Positions 50,125 through 60,352 of a DNA stretch of 64,000 bases are shown piece after piece; the stretch's first letter is position 1; every line of letters begins with the position of its first letter. The notes beneath the pieces are model-generated. The model saw nothing but the letters and a program-made list of their open reading frames with translations. It was not told where the DNA came from and made no database searches. A program made the position numbers and the translations under genes. The DNA lies in assembly GCF_023283485.1 (NCBI RefSeq), contig NZ_JAKILU010000005.1, forward strand, positions 1-64,000, given 5' to 3'. Origin of the DNA: Shewanella glacialipiscicola (GTDB lineage: Bacteria > Pseudomonadota > Gammaproteobacteria > Enterobacterales > Shewanellaceae).

Positions 50125-50182
50125 TCCAATGGCGGTTTTTTATGTAATAACTGACGACTTGAGGTTAATACGTTTTGGTTCT

Positions 50183-51517
50183 CTATGCCTTAGCGCTCTT
50201 CTCCGCTGCCGTTTCAAGGGCAATATTCTGCTCGGCTAGTACGGCACTTTGCTCCATGTCGGCATTATAATGCGCCATATCAAGCTCATCCTCAGACTTT
50301 GCAATCACAGTCGTTGCCACTAAGTCACCCGATACGTTCACCACAGTACGCACCATATCCAAAATACGGTCAATCCCTGCAATTAATGCCACGCCTTCTA
50401 ATGGGAGTCCTACGGTTGTCAGCACTAACGTCAGCATCACCAAACCTGCACCGGGTACTCCAGCAGTACCAATAGAAGCCAATGTTGCCGTTAAAATAAT
50501 GGTGAGATAATCCACTAAAGTAAGGTCTATACTAAACGCCTGCGCCACAAACAGCACAGTTACCCCTTGGTATAACGCCGTACCATCCATATTGATAGTG
50601 GTGCCCAGCGGTAACACAAAGCTAGAAATCTTTTTATGGACACCTAGGTTTTCACTCGCGCATTTCATGCTCGCAGGTAACGTGCCGGCAGAGCTAGACG
50701 TAGTAAATGCCACTACCATGGCATTACCAATCCCTTTAAAAAACTGCAATGGGTTTAACTTCGCAACCCCGCGCAGTACAAGACTATAGAAACCAAGTAC
50801 ATGGATAATACAGCCGATATATACAGCAATAATAACTTTGATTAGTGGCCAAAGCATATCAATACCATACTCACCCGCCACCCAAGCCATTAGCCCGAAT
50901 ACACCATAGGGCGCGAGCTTCATCACCATGTCAGCCAGCTTATACATGGCCTCAGCAAGGCTTTCGAACACTTTTATTGCCGGTTTACCGTGCTCACCCG
51001 TCAGCACTAAGGCGATACCTAAAGCGATAGCAAACACTATAACCTGCAAAATTTGGCCATTTGCCAAGGCAGCAATCGGGTTTGTCGGCACTATGTCTAC
51101 TAAGGTATCAATTAAAGACGGCACCTCTTTAGCGGTTTGAGTCGCACCTTTTACCAGCGTTAAACCTAAGCCTGCGCCAGGTTGAAGAATATAACCGACA
51201 ACGAGGCCGATACTTATCGCAACCGCTGTGGTGGAGAGATAAAACACAAAGGATTTAAAGCCAATTCGGCCCATCTTGCCCGTATCTTGCATCGAAGTGA
51301 CGCCCACTATCAGCGAGCAAAACACCAGTGGCACAATCAGCATCTTAATAGCATTAACAAACAAGGTACCCAGCGGCTTCAGGCAAGTTGCTTGCTCACC
51401 AAAAATGATACCAACCAAAATACCCAACACCATACCAATAACAATTTGTAGCCACAGCGGCACTGACATCCAGCGAGACCAAACATAGCCTAATGCTGAC
51501 AACTTGGGTTTTGTCAT
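50183..51517 (-). CDS. dicarboxylate/amino-acid:cation symporter (DAACS family)
   Basis: An inner-membrane symporter for C4-dicarboxylates or glutamate/aspartate. From ATG 51517 (AAGG upstream) it has 444 aa with about eight helices, the hairpin motif AFTTSSSAGTLPASM (about 290-304), LPLGTTINMDGTA and GVPGAGLVMLTLVLTTVGLP. A DRILDMVRTVVNVSGD segment marks the substrate site (Asp and Arg/Asn of the GltPh fold). The frame can extend to 51553 but the upstream codons are foreign. Substrate not certain. Confidence 0.92.
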   Translation of the reverse strand: MTKPKLSALGYVWSRWMSVPLWLQIVIGMVLGILVGIIFGEQATCLKPLGTLFVNAIKMLIVPLVFCSLIVGVTSMQDTGKMGRIGFKSFVFYLSTTAVAISIGLVVGYILQPGAGLGLTLVKGATQTAKEVPSLIDTLVDIVPTNPIAALANGQILQVIVFAIALGIALVLTGEHGKPAIKVFESLAEAMYKLADMVMKLAPYGVFGLMAWVAGEYGIDMLWPLIKVIIAVYIGCIIHVLGFYSLVLRGVAKLNPLQFFKGIGNAMVVAFTTSSSAGTLPASMKCASENLGVHKKISSFVLPLGTTINMDGTALYQGVTVLFVAQAFSIDLTLVDYLTIILTATLASIGTAGVPGAGLVMLTLVLTTVGLPLEGVALIAGIDRILDMVRTVVNVSGDLVATTVIAKSEDELDMAHYNADMEQSAVLAEQNIALETAAEKSAKA

Positions 51518-51628
51518 ATTAATAACCTTGAACTTGAAACAATGGTAAGGCAAAGACCAGAACTAACGTGCTAGCTTCTCAGTCTAAATGAGGCAATCGC
51601 CGAGTCTAGCAGAGGGGTTTAAATCTAA

Positions 51629-51646
51629 GAATGATCTGGGTCACGT
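51629..51646. promoter_or_regulatory. CRP-like site
   Basis: AATGATCTGGGTCACGTT resembles the CRP consensus TGTGATCTAGATCACA. It lies 112 bp upstream of the symporter start. In the rest of the 51518-52017 spacer a 9-bp stem TTTAGCCGC/GCGGCTAAA (51860-51868 / 51897-51905) is the only other structure. Confidence 0.35.
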
Positions 51647-52017
51647 TGAGCTAAACTGTCTAAAAATCAATAACATTAACAAAAAGCACGTTTATAATCC
51701 TGCCTCCCAATTCTGCCATTTTTACAACTTACGCCTCAAAATATGCGGTGCTATTGTTGGTGTATTCGCATTGCCTTAGCGGAAAAGTCATCACCAATGC
51801 CATCATTGAATGCCTTAATTTAGAGAACCTTCACCCGAGACAAGCCTGCAAAATAAGAATTTAGCCGCACTCAATATTCTATCAACAAGCAAGTTTGCGG
51901 CTAAACCTGCCACTGGCAAACTCGTTATCACCCAATATTCCATGTTAAAGTGAACCACTAAATAGTTGTTCATTAAACAAAAGCACTATTGCCAAATAAC
52001 CGCCTAGGAGTTGTCGT

Positions 52018-52461
52018 ATGTTGATCCGTAAAGCTAAGGCTCAAGACATAACCGCCTTAGTACAATTTAATCAAGCCATGGCACAAGAAACTGAAGGCTT
52101 AGCCTTAGATGAAGCCATACTTACACGAGGCGTGGGCACACTACTGGAAAGTCCACAAAAAGGGTTTTATCTCGTCGCAGAAATCACGGGTGAAATCGTA
52201 GGCTCACTGATGGTGACATTTGAATGGAGCGATTGGCGTGCTAAGGATTATTACTGGATCCAAAGTGTGTATATTCGTCCGCAAAATCGTCGCCAAGGTA
52301 TCTATGGCAAACTCTATAACGAAGTTAAACAACTGGCCGAAACTAATGGCGGCGCGGCAAGCTTTCGTTTATATGTCGAACAAGAAAACCTTGCAGCCCA
52401 GCAGACCTACCAAGCCTTAGGGATGAAGCAGAGTTACTACTTAATGTTTGAAGAAAAATAA
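52018..52461 (+). CDS. GNAT-family N-acetyltransferase
   Basis: A 147-aa acetyl-CoA-dependent acyltransferase. The acetyl-CoA loop is in YIRPQNRRQGIYGKLYNEV (about 86-104), with beta4 IQSVYI before it, and the late ENLAAQQTYQALGM is typical of GNAT enzymes. AGGAG precedes ATG 52018. Monocistronic with a strong terminator. The acceptor is unknown. Confidence 0.88.
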   Translation: MLIRKAKAQDITALVQFNQAMAQETEGLALDEAILTRGVGTLLESPQKGFYLVAEITGEIVGSLMVTFEWSDWRAKDYYWIQSVYIRPQNRRQGIYGKLYNEVKQLAETNGGAASFRLYVEQENLAAQQTYQALGMKQSYYLMFEEK

Positions 52462-52485
52462 GTGCTTTAAAATATTCACAAAATT

Positions 52486-52517
52486 AAAAAGGTCGAGCCA
52501 GTGGCTCGACCTTTTTT
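52486..52517 (+). terminator. terminator of the GNAT gene
   Basis: GGTCGAGCC (52491-52499) pairs with GGCTCGACC (52503-52511) around a 3-nt loop, with A before and TTTTTT after. It may also serve the convergent permease gene at 52565. Confidence 0.92.
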
Positions 52518-52564
52518 ACAGATGGCGCAACAGCTTAATGCCGCGCGCCGACTAACATTCAAAC

Positions 52565-53860
52565 CTAGCTAAAGAAGCCAAATACAATTGCTGTCATTGC
52601 CAGTAAGCCCGCAATAACGACAAAGATATTACTAATACGGCCGCGATATGCTTTTAATGCTGGCACTTTATACACAGCATACATAGGCATTATGTACAGA
52701 ATTGCAGCGATAATTGGACCACCTAAAGCTTCAATCATACCTAAGATGCTTGGGTTAATCACAGCCACAGCCCAGATAGTGAGGAACATAAAGCCTAAGA
52801 TAAACTTGTCGATCTTCACATCAGAAACCGATTTACCACTTGAGCGTAACTGCTTAACAATCACACCTTTCATGCCTTCTGTCGCGCCCATGTAATGGCC
52901 GAAGAAAGAAGACACAATCGCGATAAAGGCAATAAACGGACCAAAGTAGCTTACAAAACCACTTGAATGTACGTTAGCTAAATAAGATAAAATCGGTAGA
53001 TTCTGTGCTTTAGCTTCAGCTAACTGAGCTGGCGATAACGACAACACACAAGAGAACACAAACAACATCACAAAGCCCACTAACATAATCGAAGTGTTAC
53101 GTAAAATCACATCGGCTTTGCGGGAAGCATTCACGCCATGGTCGCGTTTTAATGATACTGAAAACTGTGAAATTGCAGGCGAATGGTTAAAAGCGAACAC
53201 TAATACAGGGATAGTCAACCAAACCGTTCCTAAAAATGCACCCACTTCAGGTACAACTTGTAAGGCATCCATTTTCCATTCAGGTATTAAATAAAGAGAC
53301 ATGAAAGCTAAAATACCCACCAGCGGATACACTAAAAGTTGAGTCACTTTCAGCATAAATTTCTCACCAGCAACCATTACAGCCATCATACCAAGGATCA
53401 ACAACCCTGATAAAATGAAGCGTGGTGGTGATGCCATACCTAACTGGTTAACGATAAAGCTATCAACAGTATTGGTAATACCTACACCGTAAATAAGTAC
53501 AATCGGGTAAATGGCAAAGAAATACAAAACAGTAATGGCCTTGCCTGCACCAATACCAAAATGCTCTTCCACCACTTGAGTGATATCACTACCAGGAATA
53601 CTTGATGAACACACAAAACGAGATAGACCACGGTGAGCAAGATAAGTCATAGGGCCAATAATTATGGCCATCAGTACCAGCGGCCAAAAACCGCCCATGC
53701 CTGCGTTAATCGGTAAAAATAAAATTCCAGCACCCACTGCGGTGCCAAACAAGCTCAACATCCAAGTCGTATCTTGGCGTGTCCAAGGTAAGTGTTTTGC
53801 GGTGTTATTTTCTTGCGTGCTTTGAGGTGTTCCAAGAACACTGGTCGCATCTTTTTGCAT
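52565..53860 (-). CDS. HAAAP-family amino-acid permease, SdaC-like
   Basis: A hydroxy/aromatic amino-acid permease of 431 aa with about eleven helices. It is closest by architecture to the serine carrier SdaC (429 aa). The start [23 protein letters not shown] (shown as family opening) and [27 protein letters not shown] and [15 protein letters not shown] are characteristic. The N-terminal 28 residues are polar. Serine uptake is the likely role but threonine is possible. Upstream CRP-like sites (53981, 54181) suggest carbon-status control, as for sdaC of E. coli. Confidence 0.85.
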   Translation of the reverse strand: MQKDATSVLGTPQSTQENNTAKHLPWTRQDTTWMLSLFGTAVGAGILFLPINAGMGGFWPLVLMAIIIGPMTYLAHRGLSRFVCSSSIPGSDITQVVEEHFGIGAGKAITVLYFFAIYPIVLIYGVGITNTVDSFIVNQLGMASPPRFILSGLLILGMMAVMVAGEKFMLKVTQLLVYPLVGILAFMSLYLIPEWKMDALQVVPEVGAFLGTVWLTIPVLVFAFNHSPAISQFSVSLKRDHGVNASRKADVILRNTSIMLVGFVMLFVFSCVLSLSPAQLAEAKAQNLPILSYLANVHSSGFVSYFGPFIAFIAIVSSFFGHYMGATEGMKGVIVKQLRSSGKSVSDVKIDKFILGFMFLTIWAVAVINPSILGMIEALGGPIIAAILYIMPMYAVYKVPALKAYRGRISNIFVVIAGLLAMTAIVFGFFS

Positions 53861-53980
53861 ATAGAAGTTACCTTACATGTGACTAAACATAATAAATTCG
53901 CGCTAAGGATAACCAAAAAATGTCTATAAAAGTTGATCTGACACCGCTTAATGTAAGGGAATTTCATAATAAACTGATAT

Positions 53981-54196
53981 TGGGATCTAGATCGCTGATT
54001 CAATGTAATAAAGCCCCAATTTAGCATCAAAAAATAAACACTAAAATCGCATTAAATTACAAATTTTTCACTAAAAACTCAATGACGTGACATTAGGTGT
54101 GTGTTGATAAAAACAGCTAAGCGGGCTTTGATCGCAAAAAACATCAAAATGTGATGCACCACCACAGCCATGCGCGGAATGGTGATCTAGATCGCC
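53981..54196. promoter_or_regulatory. two CRP-like sites upstream of the SdaC-like permease
   Basis: TGGGATCTAGATCGCT (53981-53996) and GGTGATCTAGATCGCC (54181-54196) share the 12-mer GATCTAGATCGC and match the core of TGTGATCTAGATCACA. A third half-site ATGTGATGCAC lies near 54149. The first is about 120 bp from the permease start. The remaining 53861-54246 spacer holds no gene. Confidence 0.5.
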
Positions 54197-54244
54197 ATTG
54201 GTAATGTTAAATTTTTACAAATAACTATCAGTTTTCACCCTGTA

Positions 54245-54289
54245 TAAAAAAACGGCTCAGCGCGAATTATGTTTCGCAGTGAGCCGTTA
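54245..54289 (-). terminator. terminator of the acylase gene
   Basis: AACGGCTCA (54251-54259) pairs with TGAGCCGTT (54280-54288), with an inner GCGAA/TTCGC stem. On the minus strand six T follow. It ends the gene at 54327. Confidence 0.85.
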
Positions 54290-54326
54290 ATGATAAACAA
54301 ACGGTGAGCAATTAAATCTATCGGAT

Positions 54327-56891
54327 TTAAGGTTTCTGTAAACTCAGCTCCGTTGTTGATAGCACTGCTGGGGTGATATCCGCCTCTTTAAACAACAGCG
54401 GCCGGAAAGTTTTCTCACTCGAGTACAACAGACTTTGATCGGCAAAAGCAGGTGTTAAGATATTACTCGACTCAGAGTAGGTTAATATTCCCCGCGCTAC
54501 TGGGCCCTCATCGGTAAAGTGCACCGCCATCATCCAACTCGAACCATAACGGATTTGGTACCCCTTCGCGGTTAAACCTGAACTCATGGCTTTACCCGTG
54601 ACGACGTCCATAACAGGTGCGTACTTGTGCTGCGGGATCAAAGTGTCATCGCCCGACAAACTGGTCGAGAACACGTTAAAGCCACCTTCAGTATTATGGC
54701 TACCCGGCCAAGGCAAACGCGAGCCGCTTGGCGTACCATCGGGCAGCGATTTTTCCACAAACTGCACATCACCCAATGGTGCATCTAAGGCAAAACCAGC
54801 CGCCTCAAGATTAAGCGCGCCATGGGCTAAGGCCACTAACGCACTACCATCAGTAGTCAACTTCTTAGGAGTCGTCGCTGCATTGGCAGGATCAAACCCT
54901 TGGGTCAGCATCGTCGTTTGGCTGAATTGGTGGGCAAACTCACGCACTAAGGCGCCACCTTTACTGTCGTTATCTTGCTTACCATTCCATGCTTTTAACG
55001 CTGCACAAGCCGAAGTGACATCTTTTGATAAACTCGCTGACACCACCACAGGCGTGCTGCCTTGGGCATCACACTGGGCAATCAACTCTGGCAGCACTAG
55101 CTCAGCTAAATAACTGCGATTAGATAACACTGCCGCTTCGAGTTCTTCCAAGCTAAACTTGCCATCGGCACCTGCAGCGTCCTGCATTAAGCTAAGACCC
55201 ATACGTGTACGCAGTGATAACTGCCCCGCTTCTACACCATACATGGGCGAGAAATAAGTGAGGGGTTCATTTAAGTTTGTCGACCAGAATGAATCATTAG
55301 AGTTTTGCACAAAGTCAGTGCGCTCAAGTTTGGGGGCACGCTCATAGGGCGTTGGGCCATCAAAACTGAACAGCGAGGTGTTACCGGGTAAAATCGTAAA
55401 CCCAGCTTTCGCCTTTGCCGCCTTAATGTCTGGCGAGGTTTTGAGTAACACTACCGCCGCTTCTGATAATCCCGGCACGGTAGAATCGTCAATATAGAAG
55501 GCATTACCCTCTTTATCGGCGTACATAGTGTTATTAAAAATAACCCCGTCGTAATCTTTAAAGGCTTGTTGAAACTCTTCTTTATTGGTCGCCATATCCA
55601 TTGCTAGCCAATGGTCGACAGGATCCATATTGCCCATATTGGCATCTTGGAGCATAAAGGCGCCGCCATCATCCCAACCAAATGGCGCTAACGCAGCGGG
55701 TGCTTCAACCATAGGGCCTTTGGCTGTGGTATAAATATCCTTCTCAGCCACCAGCATGCCCGCAGGGCCGCCATTGACTAAAATCGATACCGTCTCTTTG
55801 GTGATCGGCATCGGCTTACCATCAAACAGATATTGCATCCGATCGCCCGAGACTAACTCAAGGTTATACATCACAAAATGTTCGGCAGTTGAAAAGGTAT
55901 GCGTCCAAGCTAAGTCTTTATTAAAGCCGATATTAATCGGTCCAGGCATACCGACTAGCGAGCCACCCATCATGTCCAAATGCCCAGGAATCGTGATATG
56001 AGACTGCCAAAAACGCAGGTTGCCCGTATGCGGAAAATGCGGATTACCCAGCACCATACCTTTACCATTTTCAGTTTTATCCTTACCTAAACCCCAACCG
56101 TTGGAGCCTAACTCACCTGGATTGGTCTCTGGCGTAGTAATACGAGCCACGCGGGCAATCAACTTAGATTGCATATCGGCAACAAATGCCGTTTGATCTT
56201 GGCTTGGCGCTGGCCCAACAATACGCGGCATATATTCCTGCGCATCCCCTGGGTTAGCGTAGAAGATCAAATCTAGAAAATTAGCCGCGCCCGGTAATAA
56301 CGCGATAGAAAACAGATAGGTGACCACATCCTCTGGTGCTATGGCTTTCACCCAAGGCTGACCACCACAAAAAGGTTCAGCCGTTTGTTTGCCCGTTTCG
56401 ACATCAGCAAGATATTGGTTATAACCAGAGGTAAAACCTTGGATTAATGCCCGAGAGTTTTCACTAAAACTAGGCCATTTTTCTTCGGCTTGTGCCCTGA
56501 TTTTTAATGCTTTATAGGCAAAGTCTGAAATCAAGTTGCCGTTATCTTCAGCCGTGGGTAGGCCGGTCGTAAAATCAATTGACGCATGGGGGCCAAAATA
56601 CATAGAGCGCTGCGAGTTAGCTTTAATAAAGCCATCGGCTAACACACATAAATTATCTTGCGCTTGTGCATAACCGCTACCAAAACCTAGGCTTTCTAAG
56701 TTATCGGCTTGGATATGCGGCACGCCGTAGGTGGTACGGCGAATACTGGCTTTAAGTAAACCATTAGGCGCAAAGGTTTGTAATTGGGTTTCAGGTTCAG
56801 TAGGCGTAGGGCTATCGTCGCTATCGTTACAACCTGCGAGTATGACACCGCAAGCCATTCCCATTGCGATCATGAGTTTGTTGAATTTCAT
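54327..56891 (-). CDS. penicillin acylase / acyl-homoserine-lactone acylase family lipoprotein
   Basis: An Ntn-hydrolase precursor of 854 aa expected to cut itself into alpha and beta chains and hydrolyse an amide bond (beta-lactam side chain, N-acyl-homoserine lactone or similar). The lipoprotein signal ends in LAGC (Cys21), so it is lipid-anchored. The alpha chain has TYGVPHIQADNLESLGFGSG. The nucleophile is Ser263 in ELGSNGWGLG, followed by LGNPHFPHTG. The late FVQNSNDSFWSTN is also typical. True substrate unknown; quorum-signal degradation is a possibility, not shown. Confidence 0.88.
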   Translation of the reverse strand: MKFNKLMIAMGMACGVILAGCNDSDDSPTPTEPETQLQTFAPNGLLKASIRRTTYGVPHIQADNLESLGFGSGYAQAQDNLCVLADGFIKANSQRSMYFGPHASIDFTTGLPTAEDNGNLISDFAYKALKIRAQAEEKWPSFSENSRALIQGFTSGYNQYLADVETGKQTAEPFCGGQPWVKAIAPEDVVTYLFSIALLPGAANFLDLIFYANPGDAQEYMPRIVGPAPSQDQTAFVADMQSKLIARVARITTPETNPGELGSNGWGLGKDKTENGKGMVLGNPHFPHTGNLRFWQSHITIPGHLDMMGGSLVGMPGPINIGFNKDLAWTHTFSTAEHFVMYNLELVSGDRMQYLFDGKPMPITKETVSILVNGGPAGMLVAEKDIYTTAKGPMVEAPAALAPFGWDDGGAFMLQDANMGNMDPVDHWLAMDMATNKEEFQQAFKDYDGVIFNNTMYADKEGNAFYIDDSTVPGLSEAAVVLLKTSPDIKAAKAKAGFTILPGNTSLFSFDGPTPYERAPKLERTDFVQNSNDSFWSTNLNEPLTYFSPMYGVEAGQLSLRTRMGLSLMQDAAGADGKFSLEELEAAVLSNRSYLAELVLPELIAQCDAQGSTPVVVSASLSKDVTSACAALKAWNGKQDNDSKGGALVREFAHQFSQTTMLTQGFDPANAATTPKKLTTDGSALVALAHGALNLEAAGFALDAPLGDVQFVEKSLPDGTPSGSRLPWPGSHNTEGGFNVFSTSLSGDDTLIPQHKYAPVMDVVTGKAMSSGLTAKGYQIRYGSSWMMAVHFTDEGPVARGILTYSESSNILTPAFADQSLLYSSEKTFRPLLFKEADITPAVLSTTELSLQKP

Positions 56892-57148
56892 TATTATTAT
56901 CTCTTGGTTTTGATTCCTTCAATGACATTGCCTTACTGCCTGTCCAGACGAATAACTGAAGGAGCAATAGTTGCATGTCGCTTCCTAGTGCCTAAGCTGG
57001 CTATTTTGCCTCCCCTACTGTTGGCTTTTTTACTGAGCTTCACCAAAGACTGTGGCAAAATAGAAAACCCAAACGCTTAGACACCTCAGACCATTTAAGC
57101 AATGATTCAAACGAGCGTCCACATTAATAACCAAAATAAGCAACATAT

Positions 57149-57721
57149 ATGAAACAAAATGTGCAGCGAAAAATAATTAACATAAAAGTGGGCTCTAAAA
57201 ACCCAGTTAAAATCAATGCCGCAACGACGGCGATGGCGCAACTGTTCCCCGATAGCATTATCGAAGTAAAGGGTATGGATGCGCCTTCAGGTGTAGCAGC
57301 TCAACCGATGACGGATAGTGAAACTCGCCAAGGCGCGATTAATCGGGTTCACTATTGTCAACAACAAGACACGCAAGACACCAAGGGTGATTACTACTTT
57401 GCCATGGAAGGTGGCGTTGATAACTTTGACTTTGGTCCAGCCACATTCGCCTACATTGCTATTGGTCATAAAGACCAACTCGCCATTGGCCGTAGCGCAA
57501 TTTTGCCACTGCCAATGCAAGTTTATCGCGCATTAGAAGCAGGCGAAGAACTCGGGCATGTGATGGATAGGTTGTTTAACACCATCAATATCAAGCAAAA
57601 AGGTGGCGCTATTGGTTTACTAACCCACGGGCATGCAACCCGTGAAAGCAATTATACCCAAGCGATAATTCTCGCCATGGCGCCACTGCTAAATCCCGAT
57701 ATTTACGCACAAACTTGTTAG
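57149..57721 (+). CDS. inosine/xanthosine triphosphatase, YjjX family
   Basis: Removes non-canonical purine nucleotides (ITP, XTP) from the pool. The 190-aa protein shows the family marks [15 protein letters not shown] (about 15-29), [20 protein letters not shown] and [13 protein letters not shown], and [11 protein letters not shown], all as in E. coli YjjX. It is 4 bp upstream of the MarR-GNAT gene, so the two are probably co-transcribed. The upstream spacer (56892-57148) holds nothing clear. Confidence 0.92.
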   Translation: MKQNVQRKIINIKVGSKNPVKINAATTAMAQLFPDSIIEVKGMDAPSGVAAQPMTDSETRQGAINRVHYCQQQDTQDTKGDYYFAMEGGVDNFDFGPATFAYIAIGHKDQLAIGRSAILPLPMQVYRALEAGEELGHVMDRLFNTINIKQKGGAIGLLTHGHATRESNYTQAIILAMAPLLNPDIYAQTC

Positions 57722-57725
57722 TCAC

Positions 57726-58793
57726 ATGTTGCAAGCGCCGTTGAAGCCCGCTAACTTAGTTGTGACCTACAACCAAACCTATTCGACTATGGCTAAAACA
57801 GACGCAGTATCGACTCAAGACTCAGCAATAATGGCGGCTCAAGCTAAGCCAACGCCTCAAACTAGGCAAACGGCTGAGCCAGACTCATCCATAGAGCTCA
57901 GGCACTTATCTCGCTATCTGGTGAGAAATTTAGGCATGCTCAACGCCGCCTTTGGAGACTTGCCCCTCTCGCCCGTGCAAGCACATACTTTATTTGAGCT
58001 AGGTAAGCAGCCATTAACCATCAAAGAGCTGGCCTGCAAACTCAGCATCGATAAGTCCAATGCCAGTCGTGCTATTAAACATTTGGTTGATAAAAACCTT
58101 GCCCACAGTCAAATTCATCCTCGGGATAACCGCTGCTTAGTGGTGCAACTCACGCCAGCGGGTAAAAAATTACTCGTAAAATTAGATACTCAGCAAAATC
58201 AATTATTTCAAGAAATTTTAGCCCAATTGACCCCAGCACAAACCTCACAAATAGAAGAAGCTCTTATGTTATATAACCAAGCCGTACATAACGCCAAGCA
58301 GCAAAGTGGTTGTCAGATTCGCCAAGCCACAGCCCAAGATGATGCCGCAATAGCCAAAGTCATCCGCGATGTTTCCGCCGAATACGGCTTAACCGCGGAT
58401 AAAGGTTATAGCGTGGCCGACCCGACCTTAGATTGCCTCAGCCAGATTTACTCCCAAGCGGGCGCCAACTATTGGATTATTGAGTTAGAAGGCCGCATTT
58501 TAGGCGGCGCAGGCATAGCGCCATTAGCCAACAATAATGGCATTTGTGAACTGCAAAAAATGTACTTTATGCCCGAAATTCGCGGTAAAGGGCTCGCAAC
58601 ACGCTTAGCCTTAATGGCACTCGATTTCGCCCGCGAAACGGGTTATCAAAGCTGCTATTTAGAAACCACAGCCGCGTTAAATGAAGCCGTAAAACTCTAT
58701 GAGAAATTAGGCTTTGTACATTTATCTGCACCACTGGGTAACACAGGCCACGATGCCTGTGAAATGCCGATGCTGCTAGAACTTAATCAATAG
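57726..58793 (+). CDS. MarR-type regulator fused to a GNAT acetyltransferase
   Basis: A 355-aa fusion. The winged-helix MarR domain spans about 55-190 ([20 protein letters not shown], then [20 protein letters not shown], a typical recognition helix, and [17 protein letters not shown]). The GNAT domain spans about 195-355 ([23 protein letters not shown] and [21 protein letters not shown], the acetyl-CoA and late helices). The start is uncertain: ATG 57726 or 57789, neither with a good ribosome site. Such fusions are known in several bacteria; the acetylation target and the operator are unknown. Confidence 0.88.
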   Translation: MLQAPLKPANLVVTYNQTYSTMAKTDAVSTQDSAIMAAQAKPTPQTRQTAEPDSSIELRHLSRYLVRNLGMLNAAFGDLPLSPVQAHTLFELGKQPLTIKELACKLSIDKSNASRAIKHLVDKNLAHSQIHPRDNRCLVVQLTPAGKKLLVKLDTQQNQLFQEILAQLTPAQTSQIEEALMLYNQAVHNAKQQSGCQIRQATAQDDAAIAKVIRDVSAEYGLTADKGYSVADPTLDCLSQIYSQAGANYWIIELEGRILGGAGIAPLANNNGICELQKMYFMPEIRGKGLATRLALMALDFARETGYQSCYLETTAALNEAVKLYEKLGFVHLSAPLGNTGHDACEMPMLLELNQ

Positions 58794-58841
58794 AATACGA
58801 AGCAGAATTGGAGAAAGGCGTTCAGGAATAAATCGATGCAA

Positions 58842-58888
58842 GCGTCAAGGGGAACAACAATGACTGCCATTGCTCCCCGACTTGACGC
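58842..58888 (+). terminator. hairpin downstream of the MarR-GNAT gene
   Basis: GCGTCAAG(GGGA) 58842-58853 pairs with (TCCCC)GACTTGACGC 58874-58888, with an inner CAATG/CATTG step. There is no U tract, so it may be a stabilising or rho-dependent structure. The rest of 58794-59122 has no gene. Confidence 0.4.
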
Positions 58889-59122
58889 ACTTTAGCTTTA
58901 TTAGAATCACCTTAATAAGCGCGATGATAAAATCTATATCGTTAACCGTTATTAGGGTAACAATGCCAATCCTAACGACCCCTTGTGCGCTAGTATGTTA
59001 ACTACTTACTTTTTAACATTTATAAATCAATATACTTGCATATTTCTGATGGTTTTTGTATATAAAAAACGATAGAAAAATGATAAATTACAGTTAATAC
59101 ATATAGTTAAAAATAAGGCTAG

Positions 59123-59335
59123 GTGTTTTTGGAACAACCGATAATAGGTTTTCATCTTGATGCAGAGAATCATTGGGTGGCGAAATTAAGTTGCGGTCAC
59201 TTTCAGCATGTACGCCACAATCCTCCGTGGTCAGTAAGACCATGGGTAATATCACAAAGCGGAAGGACTGGTATGCTTGGCTTTAAATTGAACTGCAAGA
59301 AATGTGATACAGGCTCACCGCCAGACCAAGAATAA
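59123..59335 (+). CDS. DUF3565 family small protein
   Basis: 70 aa starting at GTG 59123. The pattern PIIGFHLDAENHWVAKLSCG then HFQHVRHNPPWSVRPWV, with RTGMLGFKLNCKKCD at the end, matches DUF3565. The conserved Cys (24, 60, 63) and His residues suggest metal binding (zinc-ribbon-like), which is inference. The gene stands alone; function unknown. Confidence 0.8.
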   Translation: MFLEQPIIGFHLDAENHWVAKLSCGHFQHVRHNPPWSVRPWVISQSGRTGMLGFKLNCKKCDTGSPPDQE

Positions 59336-59834
59336 GTATGGTTTCGTTTGCCCCTGTAAGCAGCGTCTCACAAACCGCTCAAACGTAAGCAATATAGATC
59401 TGCTGTCCTAGAGGCTTTAGCCCCAAAGTTAGTTACGTTCTCAATTGCACTATTTTCATTGCTATTGTTTTTCCAGTGACGCGCCATCTTTTTATTTAAT
59501 AAGAAGCATCCCCATAGGACCGACGACGGCACTTTGCGGCAAGCTGTCAGCACTTTCACATGTAATCCTGCTTAACCAAACCAATCACTGCCCATTTGTT
59601 TTATTGGGTGAGTTAGCATGTCTTAAATACACCAATTTTTTAATGAGTTAGCTCATTTTTATGCCTCAGCTTTAGCCCTTCAATTTTTGATGACTGTAAT
59701 TTAACCTATTGTAGCTCGTACACGTTGTAGACAAACCAAAAGTGCATTATGTTGTTCTAAAATGGATGGCTAGATTTTTCTTCCGGTTTGCCCCAGAGCA
59801 CGGCGTTAGTACAAAAAAATAGGAGTAAGTACAT
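59336..59834. other. spacer of about 500 bp, no supported gene
   Basis: Short open frames occur on both strands (59445-59651 plus, 59368-59559 minus) but neither has a ribosome site or a recognisable family. They may be remnants. Confidence 0.4.
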
Positions 59835-60140
59835 ATGACAAAGCTATTACAAATAGATTTCCCATACAGCGGACCTTTTGGCGATCAAATGGCGGAGGCA
59901 TTCAAGGAGCTGGCTAATTCAATAGCTGAAGAGCCGGGCTTCATTTGGAAGATATGGACCGAAAGTGAAAATGCGAAAGAAGGTGGAGGAATTTATCTGT
60001 TTGAAGATGAGGAAACCGCCAAAGCCTATCTTGATAAACATACAACTAGGTTAAAAGGTTTTGGAATTCCGGAGGTACACGCCAAGATTTTTGACGTAAA
60101 TAAAGTTTTGTCAAATATTACCAATGGGCCCATTGACTAA
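59835..60140 (+). CDS. ydhR: YdhR-family putative mono-oxygenase
   Basis: A 101-aa protein with a ferredoxin-like dimeric alpha/beta-barrel fold, the same length as E. coli YdhR. It shares [45 protein letters not shown] and FDVN near the end. The fold is that of small antibiotic-biosynthesis mono-oxygenases; the natural substrate is unknown. ATAGGAGTAAG provides a good ribosome site. It lies between a DUF3565 gene and decayed mobile sequence. Confidence 0.92.
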   Translation: MTKLLQIDFPYSGPFGDQMAEAFKELANSIAEEPGFIWKIWTESENAKEGGGIYLFEDEETAKAYLDKHTTRLKGFGIPEVHAKIFDVNKVLSNITNGPID

Positions 60141-60352
60141 TTTGTTGACATTGGCGATGCCAAAGTAGTTAATCCAGCCTTACCTTCTAGCTCTATAAGA
60201 AGTGACGCACTTTAAACAATTGATAACTCATACTTAAAAGATGGGACATCCATAACTCTTTTGGGATTGATGAATACAGAGACACTCAATCTTAATGGCT
60301 CGATAGCTAACTTCTGTCTATGCTTTGGTTAAGCATTAACAAGGAGGTTTGT

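Larger units (their letters stand above)
48690..50146. terminator. two-way terminator interrupted by the IS element
   Basis: Left arm with an A/T run (AAAAAAATACCCGCTAT, 48686-48702) and right arm ATGGCGGTTTTTTAT (50129-50143) can pair as CCGCTAT/ATGGCGG, with T runs on both outer sides. Removing the IS would bring them together as a bidirectional terminator for the convergent transpeptidase and symporter genes. So the IS sits in its loop. Confidence 0.55.

Noticed and set aside
54586-55113. 175-aa plus-strand frame inside the acylase gene
   Set aside because: Antisense shadow of a firmly identified gene.
59368-59651. Overlapping short frames on both strands between DUF3565 and ydhR
   Set aside because: No recognisable domain, no ribosome site, and mutual overlap; they could be remnants but cannot be supported.
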